64,000 nt of DNA from Aurantibacter sp034110465 (GTDB lineage Bacteria; Bacteroidota; Bacteroidia; Flavobacteriales; Flavobacteriaceae): NCBI GenBank assembly GCA_034110465.1, contig JAWUZD010000003.1, forward strand, positions 124,001 through 188,000. Reading direction: 5' to 3'. Positions within the stretch are counted from its first letter, which is position 1. The number at the start of each line of letters is the position of its first letter. The notes beneath the pieces are model-generated. The model saw nothing but the letters and a program-made list of their open reading frames with translations, did not search any database and was not told the origin of the DNA. This document shows positions 8,681-17,601 of the stretch, in pieces. A program made the position numbers and the translations under genes.

Positions 8681-10522
8681 ATGAAAGACAGCAATGCTCT
8701 AAATTATATAAAAGATGTACTAAAAAATATGCCAACAGATTGGTTGAGTATAACAACACATCGGTTAGATATTTATAATGAAAAATTGGCTAAAGTTGAG
8801 TTTTTAGATCAGTTTGAAACGTTATTTAATAACAATAATTCTGAAGCTTCAGCTTTAAAAGAATTACCAACTGCTTACGATTATATTAGACTTGGTCATC
8901 CATTATCTTGTGTTTTAGAATGGGGAATTGCTCATTTACATTCCATAAAACCAGAAAATGTGATCAGTTTTGGTTCTCAAACAATGCCAATTTTAGCTGT
9001 TTTAAGAAAGAATTTATTAGAGAATAAAAACACACAAATCTGTTATTCTGGTAAATTACCTTCGTGTTTTAATCCTGACCTTTTAAAAAACGTTTATTGT
9101 TACAAATTCGAATTACAAAACGTTGAAAACGCAGATGCTATTTCTAAATTTAATGGTAGTACCATATATATTTCAGAGCAAAATACAATTGGAGCTGTAA
9201 GCTTTAACTCAAACATGGATTTCTTTATCAGTTTACATCAGCATTTAGGAAGTATTTTAGTTATAAATGGTGAACAGAATAACAAATACATTTCAGATAT
9301 TCAGCACGTAAGACGTAGAGAAACAATTTCTATAACACCAGCAAATGCACTTTCAGCTTTAAAATCTTTAGTAGAGCAAACTTCAATAGAAAAAAATAAT
9401 TCTACAGAAGCTAATAAAACAGCAGTATTAAATTCAATCAATAAAGTTACAAATACAAACACCAAACCATTAGTGGCTTCTAGCGGATTATCTATTCAGT
9501 ACGCTATTTTAATGGGATTAATTCACGATGCTGTAGAAAACCATAAAGGGAAAGCGATTAAAATTGTAGTGCCTCCAAATTGTTATGGCGGAACAAACGA
9601 TCAAGCTAGACGTGTTGCTGCTTGTCTTGATAATGTTGAAGTAATGGATTTACCTGTAGATGGCGACAACGATATGATACAAAGTATTGATAAGGTTTTA
9701 GCAGACATTGCCAAACAAGATGCTATTGCATATATAATTGCTGAAATCCCAACAAACCCAAGAGTTGAAGTTCCAGGTCTTTTACAATTAAAAGATGTTT
9801 TAAGTCAAGAACGCAAAACGGCAAATGGCGATATTGCCATAGATCCTGTTTTTATATTGGACCAAACGTTTTGTCCTAATGTTCATTTTTTAGGTGAAGA
9901 CGATATACTTTCAAACGTAAGAACCATTTCGTTTGCAAGTGGTTCTAAATTCCCAAGTGGCGGAAAATGTACTGCTGGATATTGCGTAGGAAATAACAAA
10001 ACCAAAGCGTTAATAGAAAAGATTGAATTACACCTTACACTTTGCGATAACGAAGCAAAAAGTCTTCAATACAGTGTTTTAGCAACACAATTGCCATCAA
10101 TGAATCAAAGAATTAGCGATGCTTACAAAAACACACGAGAATTTGTCAATTTTATAAATGACGTTTTACCTGATGCTAAAATTAATTTTGTTTCAGAAGA
10201 ATTAGCAGCAAAAGGATTTACGCCTTCGGTTTTCTCATTAGATCTCCCAACAAAAGGAAACACAGACGAAGAAAGAGAAACTTACAAAAGAGCCTTGAAT
10301 TTAAAGTTAATCAACTTAATGATTACAGAAATCCCTAACGAAAGTAAATTCTGTGTTAGCTACGGACAATTAAAAGGTTGCTATTGGACTATTCCTGCAA
10401 CATCTACACAAGGAACCACAAAAGAAGGCGACAAAGATTATATTGTTCGCGCCTCTTTATCTCCTAATCTAGATCTTGAATTACACAAAAAAGTGTTTTT
10501 AGATTTTGTAAAAAACATTTAA
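8681..10522 (+). CDS. PLP-dependent Cys/Met-metabolism (cystathionine gamma-synthase/lyase-like) enzyme with N-terminal extension
   Basis: A 613-residue protein. Residues from about 265 to the end match the Cys/Met-metabolism PLP family: ASSGLSIQYAILMGL, NCYGGTNDQAR (as in the YGGT motif), AEIPTNPRVEVPG, and the Schiff-base Lys423 in SFASGSKFPSGGK. These enzymes make or cleave cystathionine or split methionine. Typical members have about 380-400 residues, so the first 265 residues are additional. That part has no motif I recognise, though its ISFGSQTMPILAVL and TIYISEQNTIGAV segments look like a worn alpha/beta fold. A CBS-like enzyme lies nearby on the other strand, suggesting a transsulfuration role (inference). 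The exact reaction is open. Confidence 0.85.
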   Translation: MKDSNALNYIKDVLKNMPTDWLSITTHRLDIYNEKLAKVEFLDQFETLFNNNNSEASALKELPTAYDYIRLGHPLSCVLEWGIAHLHSIKPENVISFGSQTMPILAVLRKNLLENKNTQICYSGKLPSCFNPDLLKNVYCYKFELQNVENADAISKFNGSTIYISEQNTIGAVSFNSNMDFFISLHQHLGSILVINGEQNNKYISDIQHVRRRETISITPANALSALKSLVEQTSIEKNNSTEANKTAVLNSINKVTNTNTKPLVASSGLSIQYAILMGLIHDAVENHKGKAIKIVVPPNCYGGTNDQARRVAACLDNVEVMDLPVDGDNDMIQSIDKVLADIAKQDAIAYIIAEIPTNPRVEVPGLLQLKDVLSQERKTANGDIAIDPVFILDQTFCPNVHFLGEDDILSNVRTISFASGSKFPSGGKCTAGYCVGNNKTKALIEKIELHLTLCDNEAKSLQYSVLATQLPSMNQRISDAYKNTREFVNFINDVLPDAKINFVSEELAAKGFTPSVFSLDLPTKGNTDEERETYKRALNLKLINLMITEIPNESKFCVSYGQLKGCYWTIPATSTQGTTKEGDKDYIVRASLSPNLDLELHKKVFLDFVKNI

Positions 10523-10691
10523 ATTATAAATTACAGGTTTAACAACTTAAGTGAAAATTATTTTAGTTAGTTTATAAAAAAAACACTTGTTACTTCACTT
10601 TTACTACTGATTCTGTGCTTTTCACCTATAGGCGTGAAACATATTATTATATTTTTTCTAATATTTGATTAAATAAAAAAAAAGACCTATT

Positions 10692-11096
10692 ATGAAAAAA
10701 TTATTTTTAGCCCTAATTGTTTTAACAACTATCATGAGTTGTTCATCAGATGACGATGCAACTATGACAACAGAAAACAACACCATTATTGGTCGTTGGA
10801 ATATATCTGGTTTCGACAACACAATGTATGTTTTCACAGAAACAGAAACAGAAAAAAAACGCTATACTATTTACTCAACAGATGGCGATTTTGGAGATCT
10901 TGATACTGCTATTCCAAATCCAAACGATTGGTATTATGAAAATGAAATACTAGTTATAGACTTAAATTTTGGTAATTTTTCTAGAACAACACCAACTTTT
11001 AGATGTAATGGAAATGTTGTCGATTTAATTAATGATGATGGCGAAATAAACACAACATTATCACGCGAAGGATTTGATATTGAAACATGTAACTAA
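10692..11096 (+). CDS. Lipoprotein with lipocalin-like domain
   Basis: A 134-residue protein with a lipoprotein signal (MKKLFLALIVLTTIMSC) followed by SSDDD, the acidic Ser/Asp pattern that exports Bacteroidota lipoproteins to the surface. The mature part has the small beta-barrel pattern common in flavobacterial lipocalin-like lipoproteins: IIGRWNISGFDNTMYVF near the start and NTTLSREGFD at the end. Ligand and role are unknown. It is separated from the PLP gene by 169 nt and followed by a strong bidirectional terminator. Confidence 0.75.
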   Translation: MKKLFLALIVLTTIMSCSSDDDATMTTENNTIIGRWNISGFDNTMYVFTETETEKKRYTIYSTDGDFGDLDTAIPNPNDWYYENEILVIDLNFGNFSRTTPTFRCNGNVVDLINDDGEINTTLSREGFDIETCN

Positions 11097-11132
11097 ACAT
11101 AGTAACAATAAACTATATTTAAAACAAGACAT

Positions 11133-11170
11133 AAAAAAGGCGATAAAATTTAAATTTTATCGCCTTTTTT
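11133..11170. terminator. Bidirectional intrinsic terminator
   Basis: A long perfect stem, AAAAAAGGCGATAAAATTT against AAATTTTATCGCCTTTTTT, lies between the convergent lipoprotein gene and the CBS-like gene. It has an A-run on one side and a T-run on the other, so it can end transcription in both directions. Confidence 0.9.
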
Positions 11171-11192
11171 ATTTTAATATTACAGACTAAAA

Positions 11193-12173
11193 TTATTCAA
11201 TATAACCTTGAGCTCTCATCCAATCGTCGTTATACATTTTCCCAACATAACGTGTTCCGTGATCGTGAAAAAGCACGACAACAACATCATCTTTTGTAAA
11301 ATGATCTTTTAATTGTAAAACACCTTTAATTGCTGCTCCAGCACTATTACCAAGAAACATACCTTCTTCCTTAGACAAGCGTTGTGTATAGACTGCAGCA
11401 TCTTTATCTGTTACTTTCTCAAAACCATCAATAATAGAAAAATCTACATTTTTAGGTAAAATATCTTCTCCAATTCCTTCGGTTACATAAGGATAGATTT
11501 CGTTCTCATCAAAAATACCAGTTTCGTGATATTTTTTAAACACAGAACCATACGTATCTATTCCCCAAATTTTAATATCTGGATTTTGTTCTTTCAAGTA
11601 TTTTCCAACACCAGAAATAGTTCCTCCAGTTCCAACACCAACTACAAAATGCGTAATCTTACCATCTGTTTGTTTCCAAATTTCTGGACCTGTACTTTGG
11701 TAATGTGCTTTTGCGTTACTTGGATTATCGTATTGGTTAACATACCAAGAGTTTGGTGTTTCTTCTGCCAAACGTTTTGAAACGCTATAATAACTTCTTG
11801 GATCAGTTGGTTCTACAGATGTTGGACAAATAACAACCTCAGCACCTACTGCACGTAAAATATCAGTTTTTTCTTTACTTTGCTTATCGGCCATTACAAA
11901 AATACACTTGTAGCCTTTTATAATTGCTGCTAAAGCTAAACCCATTCCTGTATTACCAGAAGTTCCTTCTATAATAGTTCCTCCAGGTTTTAAGTTTCCG
12001 TTAACCTCTGCATCTTCAATCATTTGTAGAGCCATTCTGTCTTTTACAGAATTCCCTGGATTAAAGGTTTCATATTTAGATAAGACTAAGCAAGGCAAGT
12101 CTTTTGTTAATACATTAAGTTTTACTAAAGGTGTATTTCCAATAGTTCCAAGTATATTTTCTGCGTATTGCAT
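11193..12173 (-). CDS. Cystathionine beta-synthase/cysteine synthase family PLP enzyme
   Basis: A 326-residue fold-type II PLP enzyme. Lys44 in NPGNSVKDR binds PLP; EGTSGNTGMGLALAA binds the substrate carboxylate; VGVGTGGTISGVGKYLK binds the phosphate. The features EGIGEDILP and MADKQSKEKTDILRAVGAEV are closer to cystathionine beta-synthase cores than to CysK/CysM. The C-terminal Bateman (CBS-pair) regulatory domain is absent. The reaction is probably serine plus homocysteine to cystathionine, or O-acetylserine plus sulfide to cysteine. It converges on the PLP/lipoprotein pair. Confidence 0.88.
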   Translation of the reverse strand: MQYAENILGTIGNTPLVKLNVLTKDLPCLVLSKYETFNPGNSVKDRMALQMIEDAEVNGNLKPGGTIIEGTSGNTGMGLALAAIIKGYKCIFVMADKQSKEKTDILRAVGAEVVICPTSVEPTDPRSYYSVSKRLAEETPNSWYVNQYDNPSNAKAHYQSTGPEIWKQTDGKITHFVVGVGTGGTISGVGKYLKEQNPDIKIWGIDTYGSVFKKYHETGIFDENEIYPYVTEGIGEDILPKNVDFSIIDGFEKVTDKDAAVYTQRLSKEEGMFLGNSAGAAIKGVLQLKDHFTKDDVVVVLFHDHGTRYVGKMYNDDWMRAQGYIE

Positions 12174-12191
12174 AGTATAATTTTAAGTATG

Positions 12192-12199
12192 CAAATTTA
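12192..12199 (-). promoter_or_regulatory. -7 box of the CBS-like gene
   Basis: On the minus strand TAAATTTG fits TAnnTTTG, 18 nt before the ATG at 12173. No clear -33 TTG is present at the ideal distance. Confidence 0.5.
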
Positions 12200-12336
12200 G
12201 AACAATGCTTCAAACTGACAGCATATTTATACTTTTTTTAATTTAAGATGATTTCCAACAAATATATAGTTCTTTGGATAGCGCTATAAAAAAATTATCT
12301 TTATGGGATATCGACTATAAAAGTTACAATATAACA

Positions 12337-13177
12337 CGTTGGCAATAATTTGAGAATGAACAGATTTATAAACAAAATTCCGATTACTTTTTGGACAATT
12401 ATCTTAATATCAATTGTCGGACTTTTTCTCTATTCGCAAGAATTTAATACTGAAAGCACAAATAAAATATCAATTGCTGCAAACCTAATAACTATTTTGG
12501 GAGTTTTATTTGTGGCAATTCAAATCAACAAACAATCTAAAGATTCAATAATATCGACTGAATTTTTAAATCAACCAAATTTTGATTTTAAAGGTGTCTT
12601 TGAAGAAACGCTAAAAAATTCTTCACCTGGATATTGTACGGAAAAAGAAGGGATAAATTACAATAAATGTAATGACCTTCATTGGTTTGATTTTATACAA
12701 ACTGGAAATTTACCAGCAAAGAAAGTTAAAGTCACTCTAATTCACGAAAAAGAAAAAAAAGACATTTTAGATATAAGTAAAAAGAGAACAATGAAATTTG
12801 ATTTGGTTCATCAAAATGATAGACACCAATTCAAATTAGCACCTCACTCTATTCCTGTGAAATTGTTTGAAATTAAAGAAAATGGAAATTTATATATCCT
12901 TTTAGATTATATAAGTGTTTATTCAAAAGTTAGGTACAAAAGAATTTACAAACTGAATTATGCACCAAAAGTAACACCGAATTCGATAGTTTCTGATTGG
13001 AAAGATGGAATAAGATATTTCGACCTAGTTTTAGATAATTTTGAAGACAGTCTTTCTATCAGTTGGAAATTGATTTTAAAAAATTTGAGGAATAAATCTA
13101 TGGTTTCATTGTCCATAAAGAAAGATAAGGATTTAAAAGATTGGCTGATAGACATATAAAAACTATTGCCAACAACG
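12337..13177. repeat. Inverted-repeat ends around a single gene (cassette-like)
   Basis: CGTTGGCAATA at 12337-12347 lies just before the start of the hypothetical gene, and TATTGCCAACAACG at 13164-13177 lies just after its stop; ten bases are exactly complementary. In addition GGGATATCGACTATAAAAG near 12305 resembles GGGATATAACTAATAGAAAA at 13178 in direct orientation. The arrangement looks like recombination-site halves flanking one gene. Confidence 0.5.
12356..13159 (+). CDS. Hypothetical two-TM protein inside cassette-like repeats
   Basis: A 267-residue protein starting at ATG 12356; a TTG two codons upstream is less likely because it lies next to the inverted repeat. It has two membrane spans (about 10-27 and 41-58, KISIAANLITILGVLFVAIQ) and a cytoplasmic or periplasmic domain of about 200 residues rich in beta strands, including HWFDFIQTGNLPAKKVKVTL. 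I do not recognise a family. The two-helix N-terminus followed by a soluble sensor-like domain is common among accessory genes. Flanking repeats and lack of operon partners suggest it was acquired as a unit. Confidence 0.65.
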   Translation: MNRFINKIPITFWTIILISIVGLFLYSQEFNTESTNKISIAANLITILGVLFVAIQINKQSKDSIISTEFLNQPNFDFKGVFEETLKNSSPGYCTEKEGINYNKCNDLHWFDFIQTGNLPAKKVKVTLIHEKEKKDILDISKKRTMKFDLVHQNDRHQFKLAPHSIPVKLFEIKENGNLYILLDYISVYSKVRYKRIYKLNYAPKVTPNSIVSDWKDGIRYFDLVLDNFEDSLSISWKLILKNLRNKSMVSLSIKKDKDLKDWLIDI

Positions 13178-13327
13178 GGATATAACTAATAGAAAAACTT
13201 AATAAACTACAACTTAAATTTGTCTAAATTTCTCAGTTAACTCGATTTTTTCTATTCGGCCATTGCTCTAAGCTATGTACTTAAACTTTAAATAAAATAC
13301 AACAATGATAAAAATTTAAAAACACTT

Positions 13328-14563
13328 CTAATCAAACTTAATAGCCTTAACTGGAGATATTTTTGATATAATTACAGATGGTATTAAAAGCATAAGTAAA
13401 CAAACTACAAAGGTTCCAATATTTACTGCTATAATATAACCTAGATTCAAATACACAGGAACAGTTTCTACATAATAACTAGAAGCATCTAACGGAATTA
13501 AGTCAAAGTACTTTTGTGACATTAAAAGCGCAACTCCAATAAGGTTTCCCCAAAACAAACCAACTAAAATTAAGTAGGTTGCATTGTAAAGAAATATTTT
13601 TCGGATACTAGTATTATTTGCGCCTAAGGCTTTTAAAATTCCAATCATTTGTGTGCGTTCTAAAATTAGAACGAGCAAAGCGGTTATCATATTTATACCA
13701 GCAATAATTATCATTATGCCAATAATTCCGTAGGTATTACTATCAAAAATACTAATCCATTCAAATATTTTAGGATTGGCTTGTGTTACACTTGTGGCAT
13801 TTAATCTAGATGGCGTTTCTGCTCTAATGGCACGCCAAGTATCTTCTAAATCATCGTAATCTTCTATAAAAACTTCAAAACTACCAATTTGGTCTTTTTC
13901 CCATTTATTTAAACGTTGTATATGTCTAATATCTCCAATAACATAAAGTTGGTCATATTCTTTAAAACCAGAATCGTAAATCCCTGTTATGTTGTAAGTA
14001 ATTATACTTGGCGGCTTATTTAAATCTTCTTTTAAAAAATAAGTATTAAACTTATCGCCTACTTTAAAATTTAAACGTTGCGCTAAATAGTTAGAAATTA
14101 AAACATCTTCGTTTCGTTTTTTAGAGTAATCTGGCAATTGGCCTTCAATTAAAAAACCTTCGAAATATTTCCAATCGTAATCTGCTCCAACACCTTTTAT
14201 TACAGTATATTCAAAATCGTTTTCTAATCTAATAATTCCAGATTTTGTTGCAACAGCTTGAATATGCGTTACATTTGGAACTGCTTTAAAATCGGGATAA
14301 AAATCTTGTTGACTAGAAATTGGAGATTCGCTATCGTTAGATTGATTGCTGTCGTACTTTTTAATAATAACGTGTCCGTTAAAAGCAACCACTTTATCTC
14401 GGATTTTTTGCTGTAAACCAAAACCTGTTGCAATAGCAATTAACATCACAATAATTCCAATAGCAATTGCTGCGATTCCAATTTTTATTATTGGTGCAGA
14501 AATACTACTTTTATACGACTTTTTGTCTATAATGCGTTTAGCTATAAAATACTCCAGATTCAC
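13328..14563 (-). CDS. LolC/LolE-type ABC transporter permease
   Basis: A permease of the FtsX/MacB superfamily, most like the LolC/E lipoprotein-release subunits. There is one N-terminal helix (IIKIGIAAIAIGIIVMLIAI), a MacB-type periplasmic domain and three C-terminal helices near the TALLVLILERTQMIGILKAL motif. It should extract lipoproteins from the inner membrane with an ATPase encoded elsewhere. I chose the GTG at 14563 because the product then begins NLEYFIAKRIID, the usual flavobacterial N-terminus; an in-frame ATG at 14590 would add nine residues and overlap the divergent namZ gene by 26 bp. Confidence 0.87.
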   Translation of the reverse strand: MNLEYFIAKRIIDKKSYKSSISAPIIKIGIAAIAIGIIVMLIAIATGFGLQQKIRDKVVAFNGHVIIKKYDSNQSNDSESPISSQQDFYPDFKAVPNVTHIQAVATKSGIIRLENDFEYTVIKGVGADYDWKYFEGFLIEGQLPDYSKKRNEDVLISNYLAQRLNFKVGDKFNTYFLKEDLNKPPSIITYNITGIYDSGFKEYDQLYVIGDIRHIQRLNKWEKDQIGSFEVFIEDYDDLEDTWRAIRAETPSRLNATSVTQANPKIFEWISIFDSNTYGIIGIMIIIAGINMITALLVLILERTQMIGILKALGANNTSIRKIFLYNATYLILVGLFWGNLIGVALLMSQKYFDLIPLDASSYYVETVPVYLNLGYIIAVNIGTFVVCLLMLLIPSVIISKISPVKAIKFD

Positions 14564-14564
14564 T

Positions 14565-15809
14565 ATGATATCACTTAATTCTTTTCCCAAAAATACTCTT
14601 TTATTATTGGTTTTGTTTCAATTTTCTTGTGGAAAAACGATTAAAACGGAAGTTCCAACAACTAATAACACCACTAAAACCCAAATAAAGCAAGATACAT
14701 TACCTAAATCTGTTATTCTTGGTGCACATAGAATTTACGACTACTTGCCTTTACTTAACGAAAAACGTGTAGGAATTGTTGCCAACCAAACTTCAGTTAT
14801 TTACAAAAAAGATAATTACACACATTTAGTAGATTCTTTAATAAGTCTAAATGTAGATGTAAAAAAAGTTTTTGCTCCAGAACACGGATTTAGAGGAAAT
14901 GTAGATGCTGGCGAACTCATTAAAAACGGAATAGATACTAAAACGGGTTTACACATTACCTCGCTTTACGGAAAAAACAAAAAACCATCTAATGAGCAAC
15001 TAAGCGGTTTAGATGTTGTTATTTTTGACATTCAAGATGTTGGCGCACGTTTTTACACCTACATTTCTTCTTTACATTATGTTATGGAAGCTTGCGCAGA
15101 AAACAACATTAAAGTAATTGTTTTAGATAGACCAAATCCTAATGGACATATTGTAGATGGACCAACTTTAGAGTTAGAACACCAAAGCTTTATTGGAATG
15201 CATCCTATTCCTGTACTTCACGGAATGACTATTGGCGAATACGCAAAAATGATTAATGGCGAAAATTGGTTAACAAATAATGTTAAGTGCGATTTAACGG
15301 TGATTAAAATGGCTTATTACAATCGTGATTTACCATATAGCTTACCTATAAAACCATCGCCAAATTTACCAAATGATCAATCTATAAACCTTTATGCCAG
15401 TTTATGCTTTTTAGAAGGTACTAATGTAAGTGTTGGAAGAGGAACAGAAATGCAGTTTCAAATTTATGGCGCACCTTTTTTACCTAAAACAGATTTTACT
15501 TTTACACCAAATCCAAATGAAGGTTCTAAATATCCAAAACACGAAAACAACGTTTGTTATGGTTATAATTTGAGTGAAGAAAGTCGTTTACAAAACATTA
15601 ATTTAAGCTATTTACTTAATGCATATAAATTAACAGAAGACAAAAACAACTTCTTTCTAAAGAACGGTTTTTTTACAACACTTGCAGGAACAACACAATT
15701 ACAGCAACAGATTGAAGCTGGTTTAAACGCTTCTGAAATTAAAGCAACTTGGCAAAGTAGTTTGAATGATTTTAGAGTAATTAGGAGTAAGTATTTGATT
15801 TATAAATAG
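14565..15809 (+). CDS. namZ: Exo-beta-N-acetylmuramidase NamZ (DUF1343) lipoprotein
   Basis: A protein of 414 residues from the ATG at 14565, which opens a lipoprotein signal (MISLNSFPKNTLLLLVLF, then QFSC). The open frame extends 73 codons further upstream, but that part is antisense to the permease gene and is not credible. DUF1343 hallmarks follow: KRVGIVANQTSVI, FAPEHGFRGNVDAGE, LDVVIFDIQDVGARFYTYI, VLDRPNPNG and LHGMTIGEYA. NamZ enzymes release terminal N-acetylmuramic acid from peptidoglycan fragments. The gene starts head-to-head with the permease gene, with no room for separate promoters between the start codons. Confidence 0.88.
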   Translation: MISLNSFPKNTLLLLVLFQFSCGKTIKTEVPTTNNTTKTQIKQDTLPKSVILGAHRIYDYLPLLNEKRVGIVANQTSVIYKKDNYTHLVDSLISLNVDVKKVFAPEHGFRGNVDAGELIKNGIDTKTGLHITSLYGKNKKPSNEQLSGLDVVIFDIQDVGARFYTYISSLHYVMEACAENNIKVIVLDRPNPNGHIVDGPTLELEHQSFIGMHPIPVLHGMTIGEYAKMINGENWLTNNVKCDLTVIKMAYYNRDLPYSLPIKPSPNLPNDQSINLYASLCFLEGTNVSVGRGTEMQFQIYGAPFLPKTDFTFTPNPNEGSKYPKHENNVCYGYNLSEESRLQNINLSYLLNAYKLTEDKNNFFLKNGFFTTLAGTTQLQQQIEAGLNASEIKATWQSSLNDFRVIRSKYLIYK

Positions 15810-15846
15810 TTTTTATAGTTGAAAATATTTAAGATATAAATTAATT

Positions 15847-16329
15847 ATGACACATTACAAGCAAACACAATTTGGCGTTTTATTAAATGTAATATTAGGT
15901 TTAATTTCTATAACAACTATAGGTTTTTTCTTATTTCAAATTGGTAAAAATCCAATTCCATTAATTCCAACTTTAGGTTTAATAAGTCTTTTTTTGCTTA
16001 TTATTTTAAGCTTCTATAAGCTAACTATTACAATTACCGATGAAAAAATTGAAGCAAAATTTGGAGTAGGTTTTATTAAACGTTCATTATTACTAAGCGA
16101 GATAGATTACAGTACTATTGAAAAAATAAAAACACCAGCGCTTTATGGTATTGGAATACGCATTACGCCTAACGGTACTTTATATAATGTAAAAATTGGA
16201 AGTGCTATAAAAATCAAATCTCAGAACAAAACTTTTTTTGTTGGAACAGACGAGTTTCATATAATAAAAGACACACTATTAGCTTTACAAGCTAATAAAA
16301 AATATTTTATCTTATTTACACAACACTAA
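15847..16329 (+). CDS. Membrane protein with PH-like domain, function unknown
   Basis: A 160-residue protein with two membrane helices (about 10-30 and 37-56) and a beta-rich C-terminal domain (KLTITITDEKIEAKFGVGFI and SEIDYSTIEKIKTPALYGIG). This is the arrangement of bacterial PH-like membrane proteins. The residues GIRITPNGTLYNVKIG would form the strand-turn-strand part. It follows namZ by 37 bp and may be cotranscribed. Its function is not known. Confidence 0.7.
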   Translation: MTHYKQTQFGVLLNVILGLISITTIGFFLFQIGKNPIPLIPTLGLISLFLLIILSFYKLTITITDEKIEAKFGVGFIKRSLLLSEIDYSTIEKIKTPALYGIGIRITPNGTLYNVKIGSAIKIKSQNKTFFVGTDEFHIIKDTLLALQANKKYFILFTQH

Positions 16330-16344
16330 AAATAATTACTAAAA

Positions 16345-16836
16345 CTAAGCCAATCGTTTTTTTAGCTCTTCAACAATATTAAAAGCTGCAGGACAAACAG
16401 GCATATTTTTTAAAGTAATTTCAGAAATTTGCTGAAACTTCTTTCTATCTGTATGTGGGAATTCGGAACAAGCTTTTGGTCTAACATCGTAAATAGAACA
16501 ATAATTATCAGCTCCTAAAAACGTACAAGGCACACTTTTTAGAACGTAATCATTTTCTTCGTCTACGCGCAAATACTGATCTACAAATTGCTGTTCTTTC
16601 ATTCTAAAATGTTTAGAAATTCGCTTTACGTCTTTATCTGTAAATAATGGGCCCGTAGTTTTACAACAATTAGCACAATCTAAACAATCCGTTTTTTTAA
16701 ACTCATTATCGTGCAATTCCTGCATTAAATAATCTAATTGCTTTGGCGCTTTCTTTTTTAGCTTTTTAAAAAAGATTTTATTTTCGGTATGCTTATCTTT
16801 GGCAAGCTTTGGTAAATCGTTTAAAAATTGTTCCAT
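16345..16836 (-). CDS. YkgJ-family cysteine-cluster protein
   Basis: A 163-residue protein with the YkgJ/CxxCxxCC cluster: CLDCANCCKTTGPLF near 55-69, then CTFLGADNYCSIYDVRPKAC and CPAAF. The cysteines probably bind a zinc ion or an iron-sulfur cluster. Members are widespread and have no settled role. It is divergent from the methyltransferase gene, with only 23 bp between the start codons. Confidence 0.85.
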   Translation of the reverse strand: MEQFLNDLPKLAKDKHTENKIFFKKLKKKAPKQLDYLMQELHDNEFKKTDCLDCANCCKTTGPLFTDKDVKRISKHFRMKEQQFVDQYLRVDEENDYVLKSVPCTFLGADNYCSIYDVRPKACSEFPHTDRKKFQQISEITLKNMPVCPAAFNIVEELKKRLA

Positions 16837-16859
16837 AGTGCTAAAATAATTTATTTTTT

Positions 16860-17561
16860 ATGAAAGACCTTTTCGGAAATGCTTTATTAGACTATTACAA
16901 CGGAAACTACACCGAAGATTTAAAAACGGCAACGCAAATTTCTGATGAAGATGACTTACCGCTTCCCTACTTATTTAGAACGTACAAAGAAATGCCGCTT
17001 CTTGAAAAAAAGGCCCTACAATTAGCTAAAGGAAGCATTTTAGATGTTGGTTGTGGTTCTGGTTCGCATAGTTTGTATTTGCAAGAACAAAACAAAACGG
17101 TTAAAGCCATAGATATTTCTAAAGGTGCAATAGAAGTTGCTAAAAAAAGAGGTGTTTTAAATACTGAACAAAAAGCACTTTTAGACGAAACTGAAACATT
17201 TGATACCATTTTATTATTAATGAATGGTACGGGAATATTTCAAACCTTAGAGAGTACACCTCAATACTTAACACATTTAAGATCACTTTTAAATAAAAAT
17301 GGTCAAATTCTTATAGATTCTAGCGACACTAAATATATGTACGAAGATGAAGATGGCGGACTTTGGATAGACACCAATGCTTCTTATTATGGCGAATTAG
17401 ATTATTTCTTAAGTTATAAAGGCGAAAAAGAAACACCAATGAAATGGCTTTACTTAGATTTTAAAACACTTTTAACCGCTTGTACTTCTGTTGGTTTAAA
17501 ATGTGAGTTAATACAAGAAGGCGAACATTTTGATTATTTGGCTGTTTTAAGTCTTCAGTAA
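16860..17561 (+). CDS. Class I SAM-dependent methyltransferase
   Basis: A 233-residue enzyme with the SAM-binding glycine loop ILDVGCGSGSHSLYL (about 60-74), the acidic strand end AIDISKGAIEVAKKRG, and a DTILLLMNGTGIFQTL segment at motif II. Substrate is not evident. It lies head-to-head with the YkgJ gene. Family-level assignment is safe. Confidence 0.85.
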   Translation: MKDLFGNALLDYYNGNYTEDLKTATQISDEDDLPLPYLFRTYKEMPLLEKKALQLAKGSILDVGCGSGSHSLYLQEQNKTVKAIDISKGAIEVAKKRGVLNTEQKALLDETETFDTILLLMNGTGIFQTLESTPQYLTHLRSLLNKNGQILIDSSDTKYMYEDEDGGLWIDTNASYYGELDYFLSYKGEKETPMKWLYLDFKTLLTACTSVGLKCELIQEGEHFDYLAVLSLQ

Positions 17562-17601
17562 GCAGTCTTCAGTTTTTAGTAAATAGTCTGTAGTTTCTTT
17601 A

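Noticed and set aside
14346..14564. N-terminal extension of NamZ
   Set aside because: These 73 codons are antisense to the permease gene, and a proper lipoprotein signal starts at 14565.
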